Source of the DNA: Anadara kagoshimensis
Taxonomy: Eukaryota; Mollusca; Bivalvia; Arcoida; Arcidae
Length of the DNA: 64,000 bases
Assembly: GCA_021292105.1 (NCBI GenBank)
Contig: CM037874.1
Coordinates: 6,383,886-6,447,885 of the forward strand
Reading direction: 5' to 3'
Position 1 is the stretch's first letter. Each line of letters begins with the position of its first letter. Of the stretch, positions 56,253 through 64,000 are shown one piece after another. The translations under genes were made by a program, and so were the position numbers. Under the pieces are notes generated by a model. That model worked only from the letters and a program-made list of their open reading frames with translations, ran no database searches and was not told where the DNA came from.

Positions 56253-59200
56253 TTACGTATATATATTGACCTTTATTGATTCGTCGTCATCATTACCAAG
56301 TTTTCGCACACTTAAGCTACCCTGAAGTAAAGGGTCTATTAGTTTTTTCCAGTCGTTTACAGTCCATGAAGGGTCTGCATCAACTAATACATCATTTACC
56401 ATGAATGTCGGCGTGCCCGATACACTTCCTACAAAGAAATAATGAAAAAGGCTCTGAAATATATCTGATGGTCCAGAAGCATAGCTAATGATATAAACCA
56501 AATAGCTTACCATCTCCTGTTTTACAGACCATAACTATAGTTAATAACAGCCACACAGCTGTTTCTGACAACACACTGGCAGTGGGACAGTCTCAAGTGT
56601 TCAGTCTTGCACATAGATATTACATCTGGATTGGATTTGATGCGGGACTATATGACTTACAGAACTTTTCAACAAGAAATAAGTTCAATATCCAGTAAAG
56701 TGCAGGCTATCTTTTTATTATTATTATTATGCAGGAGGAGGCGGAACCGACTCCTGATTATTTTTCAAGGCAATGCCCACTTTTAACCAGTGCTTCTTTA
56801 ACTTAATTGATAGGTACTTTTCTCATCTCCATACCATTTTATTTACACAGTATGAGATCCTCATACATTCGGCCAATTTTTAGAAAGTACATTTCACATC
56901 AGCCTCGTTTCACTATGGTAGAGCGTCCGTCTCGAGAGGTGATGGTATTGGGTTCGAACCCCGGTTGAGTAATGCATAAGACTTTAAAATGTTATACAAC
57001 TGCTTCCTTGCCTAGTGCTTTGGTATTAAGAATATCGATTGGTTCACCCATTGTCAGGATATTGTCACTGGCGGGTATATTGTGCTTGTTTGTGACTGGC
57101 TTTTTATAGAATTAGGAGAATATTATACTAACTGCTACATGTGTACTTCCAACCAATCCGTGTATTCTCGTCGATGTCAACATTATTCATCATAGACAGA
57201 AACACGGACTTAGACACGCCTACAGTGCTGGCTATCTGTGACAATTTACTATAAGTAAACAAGAACAAAATGTCATGTATAGAGAACTGTATACATGTGC
57301 ATTATTACACAAAATTAATAACAAACATATCGGTCCATGTCTACACCAGAATCCCTAAGTACAGTAAAATCAAACATCCCAATTCATATCCAAATCACAC
57401 TCCAAAAGCAAAGTAAAAACAAACATACTAATTCATGTCCAATTCACAATCCCAAAGCAAAGTAAAAACAAACAAACAAATCCATGTACAAATCACAATT
57501 CCAAAACAATTTCATGTTTTGTCACATTTTATATTGAATAAAATTAACTGGGGCCCTGCTGGTTCTAAATACAACTTGCTAGTGTGGTGATGTGTAATCA
57601 AAGGGAGCTGAATCTTACTTTCTTCAGTGAATTACCGTACAGTGGGTTATTTTTGGCGTGGTGCAAATTTTGGCGTATTTTGGCGGTGACATTGAAATCG
57701 CCAAAATATAAATCGTGAAAATTTATGGCAGTTAAAATTTACGACACCTAAAATTAATGGCAGTAATTCTATGCCGTAATTGTATGCACTTACTGGTCAA
57801 CCATGAGTGAGCGAATGAGTTGTTTTCAGTTAGCAGTTAGTATTGAACTATTACTTATGAACAGTAACGCGGCCATTTATAATACTGACTGCAATGTGAA
57901 TAGACTTTTTATTTCAAGTTTTATCCAAATTGAGTATTTTAAATTTCTGAAGCCAAAACAAATTCTGCCGGATGAACAAAGTGTCATAGCTGAAATTCTT
58001 GGACCGGCTGCTTTGCAGGAAGCGAACGAAAATGTTCGAATATTTGTAGAAAGTTCAAATAATGTCGGCAATTCAACTCTTGGATCTGTAAAACGAGGTA
58101 AATATACGGCATTTACGCCTAAAGATCGTGCCGAAATCGGAAAATATTGTGCTGAACACGGCCCCGCACCAACCATGAAAAAAATTCAAGACTTTTCCAA
58201 ATATATCGGCCACATAATAAAGTTAACATAACTTTATTTTTGTATCGTTTTAGGTTGAATAAAAATAAATCAATAAATTAATAAATAATTTCGTACCAAA
58301 ATATCTTGAAAACCAGCTAATTCAATAGGAAACCAGAGGCTCAGTGTGGCTGAGCCTGTATCGCTCACCTGACTAAAATGCTTTTAAAGCAAATTTGTAT
58401 TCCAGTGATGAACAAAAATGCGTTTTTCCCATAGGGTCCAATGTTAAACTATCTTTTGCGCTGGCAGCCATGTTTTTTTGGCAGTTCAGAAAAAAATTTG
58501 GCAATCTATGTAAAGGACCTTCTATACATCATTCCTGTAAAGTTTGTTTCAATTTGCTTCAGTCATTTCTAAGGACATAGTCAAAAATGCGTTTTTCCCA
58601 TAGGGTCCAATGTTAAACTATCTTCTGTCCTGGCGGCCATGTTTTTCGGCGGATCAGAAAAAGTTTGGCAATCTAAGTAAAGGACCTTCTATACATCATT
58701 CCTGTGAAGTTTTGTTAAATTTGCTTCATTCATTTCTGAGGACATAGTCAAAAATGCTTTTTTCCAATAGGGTCCAATGTTAAACTATCTTTTGCGCTGG
58801 CAGCCATGTTTTTTGGCCAATCAGAAAAAATTTGGCAATCTATGTAAAGGACCTTCTATATATACATCATTCCTGTAAAGTTTGGTTCAATTTGCTTCAC
58901 TAGCTTCAGAGGAGATAGCATATATATGCTTTTCCCATAGGGTCCAATGTTAAACTATCTTCTGCGCTGGCGGCCATGTTTTTAGGCAGATCAGAAAAAT
59001 TTTGGCAATTAAAGTAAAGGATTTTCCATACATCATTCCTGTAAAGTTTTGTTAAAATTGGTTCAGGGGTTTCAGAGGAGATAGCCAAAATGTGAAAAGT
59101 TAACGGACGGACTGACGGACGACGGACGCCAAGTGATGGCAAAAGCTCACATGACCTTTAGGCCAGGTGAGCTAAAAAGGTGATGCTAATTCAAAGGTGT

Positions 59201-61213
59201 TCTTTTCAATATTTTAAAATTGGGTTCGGATTGAAAACATACAAAAAGAAAAAGAACTATATCATAACCTTGACATTTAACCTTGACAACATTTTGAGGA
59301 CATTTCAAGAGAGAACCAAAACTGAGAAGCCTATGTCAAAATAATGTCAAAGATGTCAAGGGCAAAATATATAATTTCGTGAATGAAACTCGCCTTTGTC
59401 TTTGGCTTCATTTTGTAAACTGTGAAACATAAAAATCTACATGGGACTTTTTGAAGAATAGTTAATTTAGTAGCAAACATAAATACAGATTTACAATAAT
59501 GGTAGCATATTTCCGGATTAACGTCATTTTACGGGAAAACATGGATTCTAATTACAGTTACACACAGATCAACGGTATAGAGAATGTTTCACGTGGTATG
59601 CTGTTCCTGTTTGATGAAGACGACTAATTGATAGAATATCCAATCAATATTGACCTGACCGCTTGACTTTCAATTTAATATTTATTAAGGACAAGTACAT
59701 TTACAGATGTTTATTTTGTCTATAACATCGGGAACACTCATCGGTTGTGTTTTAACTGCCAATCCTAACACTACCCATGTATTAGGTGGATCATAGTATA
59801 TGAATATTCCTAATGAAAGGTCAAACAGACAGGTCAATGTTGTTTGTCTATAGTAAAGTATCTTACTCTTTGACTTGATTTTCTGATAGATCGGCAGTAG
59901 CTGTGTTAGACAATGCATTCAGATCAGAATAAATATTCTTCATCCAGGTGTAAGACATGTTCCCATTGGTAACCCTATCTACAACGTGTTGTCCCTGCAA
60001 AAGTAAAGACATATATATCAATTAAATGTGTTATGTACAGTAGTAGTTATAGAGAATTGGTGCATCTTAGGATTCTTTTAGACTTGTTACTATGGGTTAC
60101 GTTATTTTTTAATGCGACATCATTATTAACAAGTACAGTTAATAATAATGTAGCATTAAAAACAACAAAAGCAGTGATATTACATAATCATAAAAGATCT
60201 AAATAATAAATCAAAAACAAACACGTTTATCCATGTCCAAAAACAATCCAGAAGCAAAGTAAAATCTTTGAAACTGGCAAGTTAGGTTAAACACGTGAAC
60301 TTCCGCCTGGGAAGTGAGACCGGGTGCTTCGGAAGGGTAAGCGCCTTCTGTTTAGCTAACTACATCCGCCGCGTTGAAATCAAAATTGAGTGAAAGGAAC
60401 ATGGAATTATGGGATGTCAAATATATCCAGGGCATATTAAGGACAATGTTGATGAACAAGAACTGTGGTTATTATGAACCAATCAGTTTACCACCTACGG
60501 TATACCGGTAACCATGACATCTTTAAAACACTAAAGTGCAATCCATAACAAGTAGTATAGACGCCTCCTAGCCATACAAGTTATCAGCATTGTATATAAG
60601 TATAGCTGTGTTAAAACTTTTCTTAACCTAAACGTATCCGTATGTTCAAACAGCATGTAAGACAAAGTGGGATATTTGTTTCTTTTGCTTCCATTGCTTT
60701 GGTATCAAATTATTCTATTTTGCCATAAATAGCCTTAGATTTTCATATGTTTTGTAAAATACAAAAATATAATGCATGCAAAAATATATGTTACAAATAA
60801 AATATTATTTCTATTTATTAATCATCAATGAATAATCAATTTATAATTGAAAAATTGCTTTTTTAAAACACCCTACTCGCTACCGTAGCAACAGAGCCTG
60901 GATTGGAGTACTTTAAATCCTTTAACTTATTTAAACTTACCATAGCAACCAAGAATGCATTTCTGTGATAAGGCAAAGGAAACAGATGGATATTCAGCTG
61001 AAAGGTCTTCGGTCCATATGAAGTGGCTAGCTGAGTGATGGTCGGGAATGCCATCTGGCTATCCGGACAAAGTGGACCCATGTAGACATCAAGGTGGACT
61101 GGAGCATCCGCTTCGCCACCATTGTATACAAAACCTAATGGTCGCTTAGGAATTGGTATTTGGCCTAACGAACCGGCAGTTAAAGTCAGTATCAAAACCA
61201 CTCTGAGAACCAT
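56253..61213 (-). CDS. DsbA-like thioredoxin-fold secreted protein D2
   Basis: Four exons, 230 aa: E1 61213-60941, E2 59994-59867, E3 57248-57133, E4 56428-56253; phases 0,2,1 as in D1, and E2/E3 have the same lengths (128 and 116 bp). Signal peptide MVLRVVLILTLTAGSLG, then QIPIPKRPLGFVYNGGEADA. The active site is MGPLCPDSQ, again a lone cysteine (CPDS). E2 starts GQHVVDRVTNGNMSY, E3 ends GWKYTC, and the cis-proline loop is GTPTFMVNDV. The C-terminal tail (after IDPLL) differs from D1 and D3 and is acidic (GNDDDES). A TATA-like box lies at 61270-61281. Introns hold an R1 copy, MITE M1 copy 2, a SINE and a tandem-repeat element. Function as for D1: secreted thiol-disulfide or chaperone-like protein, inferred. 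Confidence 0.87.
56908..57110 (+). repeat. tRNA-derived SINE
   Basis: tRNA-like head with A box ATGGTAGAGCGTCCGTCTCG and B box GGGTTCGAACCCC. It is followed by a SINE body including TTGGTTCACCCATTGTCAGG and ATATTGTCACTGGCGGG, which recalls the conserved tail of metazoan/mollusc SINEs. Not a functional tRNA: no acceptor pairing. In intron 3 of D2. Confidence 0.65.
57320..57500 (+). repeat. short tandem array of the R1 leading unit
   Basis: Three to four units of about 50 bp with AACATACTAATTCATGTCC and CACAATCCCAAAGCAAAGTA, immediately upstream of D2 exon 3 on the transcript. Confidence 0.75.
57803..58231 (+). CDS. 142-aa open frame, possibly from a transposable element
   Basis: A plus-strand ATG frame antisense within D2 intron 2. 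The C-terminal half (KRGKYTAFTPKDRAEIGKYC, then AEHGPAPTMKK) looks like a helix-turn-helix DNA-binding segment of the kind found at the N-terminus of element-encoded proteins; the first half has no motif. Upstream DNA has repeated TTTTGGCG words typical of degenerate repeats. An isolated domestic gene is less likely than a fragment of a mobile element. No downstream transposase seen. Confidence 0.3.
   Translation: MSERMSCFQLAVSIELLLMNSNAAIYNTDCNVNRLFISSFIQIEYFKFLKPKQILPDEQSVIAEILGPAALQEANENVRIFVESSNNVGNSTLGSVKRGKYTAFTPKDRAEIGKYCAEHGPAPTMKKIQDFSKYIGHIIKLT
58330..59176. mobile_element. short inverted-end element with four internal tandem repeats
   Basis: The left end carries CGCTCACCTGACTA and the right end GCCAGGTGAGCTAAAA, forming a short inverted repeat. 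Between them are about four units of 165-180 bp starting near 58395, each with CCCATAGGGTCCAATGTTAA, ACTATCTT(T/C)TG and GGACCTTCTATACATCATTC. The last unit is followed by ACGGACGGACTGACGGACGA. The structure matches non-autonomous elements with internal core repeats known from bivalves. In intron 2 of D2. Confidence 0.8.
59632..59856. mobile_element. MITE family M1, copy 2
   Basis: The right end reads inwards TATAGACAAACAACATTGAC then CTGTCTGTTTGACCTTTC; the left end carries ATATTGACCTGACCGCTTGA. Same family as 55756-56226, without the nested element. Its right end is 12 bp from the donor side of D2 exon 2. Confidence 0.7.
60205..60440 (+). repeat. dispersed repeat R1
   Basis: Carries TATCCATGTCC, ACACGTGAACTTCCGCCTGG, AGTGAGACCGGGTGC and the GGAACATGGAATTATGGGAT segment. 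In intron 1 of D2. Confidence 0.75.
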
Positions 61214-61269
61214 GATGTCTAAGACAATGATGACCTACTGGTTTTAATCTTACCCGTTAAGGCAATAAG

Positions 61270-61281
61270 TATATATAATAA
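61270..61281 (-). promoter_or_regulatory. TATA-like box upstream of D2
   Basis: Minus-strand TTATTATATATACTTATTG, about 60 nt upstream of the D2 ATG: the right place for a core promoter with a short 5' UTR. Composition alone could also explain it in AT-rich DNA. Confidence 0.4.
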
Positions 61282-61789
61282 GAGTTTGTTATCATTTAAA
61301 TACTAACATCACCAATCATGTGACTAGCCAAATGACTTGTCAGGTGCTTGGTTCAATAAATATGATATCACCATTACACAGCTAAAACAAACCCAAATAT
61401 ACATACAGGTTATATATGGAAAATTCTATATACCTATACATCAAACACAGACATACCGGTCCATGTTCAAAACACATTTATAAATAAGGGTAGGTACAAA
61501 ATAAAGATGATTTTTCTGTTGAAATACTATGGTTGTACGTTATACTAAATGTTATCTTTTTGAGAGTATAAAAACCTTAGATATTTGCAGTTGTGAACAA
61601 GTATTTTATAAAAGAGATATGAATTGTATAACCATGTAATAGTTCAACAATTCACGAATTGTTAGTATATGAATTTCTTAGAGTATGTTTGTAACATTTA
61701 ATTTTATTCTGCCTTGACAACCGCCGCCAGAATCTATTTGTGATAGTACTTTATTCATACGCGGTGATTTGTCTAACATGTAAATGACG

Positions 61790-62070
61790 TATTTACCTAG
61801 TTTAATGGTCGTCGTCACTATATTATTGATAAGTATGATGTACCGGTCCTGGATATATTTGACGTCCCATAGTTCCATGTTCCTTTCACACAATTTTTAT
61901 TACACACGTAGCGGGTGAAGCTAGCTAAACAGGAGGTGTTTATCCTTCCGGAGCACCCAGCCTTACTTCTTGGTGAAAGTTCACGCACTTGACCTAATAT
62001 GCCAGTTTTCATAATGCCGTGTTTGCTTTGGTTTTTGATTGTGATTTAGACATGGGACGATATGTTTGAT
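61790..62070 (-). repeat. dispersed repeat R1, minus orientation
   Basis: Carries CCCATAGTTCCATGTTCCTT, GCTAGCTAAACAGGAGGTG, CCTTCCGGAGCACCCAGCCT and GTGATTTAGACATGG. Overlapping minus-strand frames are repeat-derived. Confidence 0.7.
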
Positions 62071-62535
62071 GTTGAATTGTTATACATCATGCAGCATTAA
62101 AGCCCCCTTTAATCCTCTGCTGCAAAATTGAATTTTCAGAAATGGCGTTGACAGTACCGAATTTAATTTTATAATGTGAATGAATATCACTGTGGTTAAG
62201 GCTTGACATCAGGAATTGTTGTTTTAAAGTAGATGCACGGATGCCCTAAGGAAAATTGCATATTCGTATTCCGATCTCTCGTCAATAAATGCTAAGTTCT
62301 TTCCCAAAAGGGATTTTGTAGTCTTTATTTTTTAGAATAAGTTGCTGAAAAAACATTTCACTTGATTGTGTCATGTTTTTCTTTTCAAAATATGTCGTGT
62401 GTCCATGTGACAGGAATAAGGTTAACATTGAAATATAATAAGTAAGGTGATATATACTATGACGGTTAAACACGGGAGAACATTCAGCAAACAGTAAAAT
62501 AAATATTAATAAAACAAATTTGTCTATAACATCAG

Positions 62536-62536
<1 letters not shown>

Positions 62537-62563
<27 letters not shown>
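62537..62563. repeat. (TA)n microsatellite
   Basis: About 13 TA units between D2 and D3. Confidence 0.9.
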
Positions 62564-62571
<8 letters not shown>

Positions 62572-62745
62572 GGACTATGTACTGAAAGTCAAAACTAAAT
62601 TACCATGATTATGAGAAAAACTTTAATGGTCCGATTCATAGCTTTTAAAAGCACACAACCAAATACATGTAGCTTACATTCGTCTGTTTAATTGGCGATA
62701 TTTATCTAATGTTAATCCTCTAATTCCCTGTTTCTTTAAATTTAT

Positions 62746-63166
62746 TTAGTTGGTGATACTATTTGGAATGTCATTGTCCATATGATCCGGCTCTAGTAAG
62801 GGATCGATGATTTGTTTCCAGTCATGTACGGTCCATGTCAGATCAGCGTCAACCACCACATCATTTATCATAAACGTGGGAGCGTTAGCTACACCTCCTA
62901 CAGTACAAAAATTGCTAACAATAAAATATATATACCACTAAGGTTGGTAGAGTATTCGCTCCGTGTGTGAGAGGTCAGGAGTTCGAACTCCGGATTAAAA
63001 TATATGTAGGCAGGCGCGGATCCAGATGGGGGCACACCCGGCCTGTGCCCCTGTGCCCCCTCCCCCTAAAATTTTTGCAGCCTCTTCACCACACTATAAC
63101 ATGGGGTAAGGACTGCTCTATATAGCTTTTGTCCCCAAACACAAATTAGAAATTTGTCAGTGTGCC

Positions 63167-63197
<31 letters not shown>

Positions 63198-64000
63198 ACA
63201 TAGAATCCTGGATCCGCCACTGGTAGGTAGCGACTGTTCGCAAAGCAGAAATAAGAGTTGCGTGGTCATTCAGAAAATTCATTATTATTCCATGTTTGAA
63301 TTCGTGTTGAAACTAAGTAACGTGCAAATGGGGTTCTGTCAGCTCAACAGATGATCAATACCCATATCGTGTGTACAGCAAAGAATATCGTGTTAATTCA
63401 CTACAGGTACATATTAAGGTAGCTCAGTTGGTAGAGTACTCGCTTCTTGTTTGGAAGATCGTGGATTTCAACCCTGTTAGATTCTGACCAAGAATTGAAA
63501 ATAGGTAGTGACTGTTCTTACGCCAACCACTTGGTATTTACAAATGAAAGACGCTGGTTCCTTCGGAAGTGATCTTAAAAACCGATGCCAGTGTCACAGC
63601 AGGCGGCCCTCCCTACACAGATCAAATTATCTGCCATTTCACCTATAGCTTGTGATGTCTTGATAAAAGTGAAATATTCTTAACTGGGACGTGAAACTCC
63701 CTGCAATCAATCGACTACTACTATATATTATTATTATTATTTAGATATAACACTTACTTGTACACGTGTATTTCCATCCAATTCTTGTTTTCTCATCAAT
63801 AGAAGGATTGTTTATCAAATCCATAAAAACGCCTCTCGGTATGCCTACATTTCTGGCTATCTGCGAAAATTTTCTACAATAATCATTTCATTGTCATAAT
63901 TACTTATAATGTACAATAAACAATAATATATGAAAGAAACAATATACATCGTTAATGATGATTTTATACAAGAAAAAAATCACTGAAATATAGAACTTAA
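62746..64000 (-). CDS. DsbA-like thioredoxin-fold protein D3, partial (exons 3-4)
   Basis: Only the last two exons are inside the window: E3 63873-63758 (116 bp, as in D1 and D2) and E4 62897-62746, with acceptor and donor phases identical to D1/D2. E3 reads KFSQIARNVGIPRGVFMDL and ends GWKYTC. E4 has the cis-proline loop NAPTFMINDV (Ala where D1/D2 have Thr before Pro) and ends in NSITN, then stop. Exons 1-2, with signal peptide and active site, should lie just right of the window. Third member of the head-to-tail family; same inferred secreted thiol-disulfide role. Confidence 0.83.
62940..63000 (+). repeat. tRNA-derived SINE head
   Basis: GGTTGGTAGAGTATTCGCTC (A-box region) and GAGTTCGAACTCC (B box). 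Interrupted on its right by the hAT-like element at 63011. Confidence 0.55.
63011..63222. mobile_element. non-autonomous hAT-like element
   Basis: Left end CAGGCGCGGATCCAG and right end CTGGATCCGCCACTG form an imperfect terminal inverted repeat of the CAGTGGCGGATCCAG type, widespread in animal hAT-related MITEs. Flanks share GTAGG. The interior is low complexity (C-run 63166-63183, CA run 63184-63200). In intron 3 of D3. Open frames of Pro/Gly/His runs are artefacts. Confidence 0.7.
63412..63690 (+). repeat. tRNA-derived SINE
   Basis: Head GGTAGCTCAGTTGGTAGAGT (good A box), a degenerate B box GGATTTCAACCC, then a body with CCAACCACTTGGTATTTAC and GGTTCCTTCGGAAGTGATCT. Without an intact T-arm it is not a tRNA gene. 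In intron 3 of D3. Confidence 0.65.

Larger units (their letters stand above)
61290..62745. other. intergenic stretch between D2 and D3
   Basis: No exon recognised. Holds an R1 copy (61790-62070) and a TA microsatellite (62537-62563). Confidence 0.45.

Noticed and set aside
56908..56975. tRNA gene
   Set aside because: A and B boxes are present, but no acceptor-stem pairing or cloverleaf; it continues into a SINE body.
63066..63354. Gly- and Pro-rich frames
   Set aside because: Produced by the C-run and CA-run in the hAT-like element.

Overview
The window looks like nuclear DNA of a mollusc, most likely a bivalve. The genes are split into short exons with GT..AG introns, and the DNA is AT-rich. 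It is full of microsatellites, minisatellites, foldback (MITE-like) elements, a broken mariner, LINE remnants and tRNA-derived SINEs. The recognisable proteins (chitin-binding CBM14, dermatopontin, a Shaw-like potassium channel) fit a lophotrochozoan. I cannot name the species.

Layout, with every supported gene on the minus strand. (1) 1515-3165: a two-exon voltage-gated K+ channel with a degenerate S4 and a broken PxP hinge, resembling a silent or modifier subunit. (2) 4349-16522: a six-exon secreted protein of 203 aa with a signal peptide and three CBM14 chitin-binding domains; a 7.5-kb intron holds two minisatellites and paired foldback hairpins. (3) 19238-23365: DsbA-like thioredoxin-fold gene D1 (four exons, 230 aa, active site CPYS), with a dead mariner in intron 2. 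(4) 23179-39348 and 39349-54889: two copies of a roughly 16-kb direct tandem duplication. Each copy carries a five-exon dermatopontin-like gene, an intronic satellite array, a foldback element, a 5'-truncated LINE between two direct repeats that each hold a version of the first exon, and a terminal exon for a cysteine-rich peptide. The proximal breakpoint lies inside exon 1 of D1, so the second copy carries a truncated D1 exon. Dermatopontin copy B (right) is intact at 190 aa; copy A (left) has two frame-breaking deletions. (5) 56253-61213: DsbA-like gene D2 (four exons, 230 aa, active site CPDS). (6) 62746 to beyond the right edge: gene D3, last two exons only.

The D1, D2 and D3 exon structure is conserved to the base (exons 2 and 3 are 128 and 116 bp), so they form a head-to-tail tandem family. 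The dermatopontin and cysteine-rich genes lie between D1 and D2. The block therefore encodes mostly secreted proteins: chitin-binding, matrix-binding, thioredoxin-fold and cysteine-rich. A role in extracellular matrix, shell or host defence is inference, not shown by the sequence.

A dispersed repeat family (called R1 here) occurs about seventeen times. Its leading tract is the same unit that has expanded into the satellite arrays at 15.3, 28.8, 45.4 and 57.3 kb. No bona fide tRNA, rRNA or CRISPR was found. The single-base indels separating the duplicated copies, and the tandem duplication itself, should be read with caution: residual long-read errors or unpurged haplotypes of a heterozygous mollusc could mimic both.
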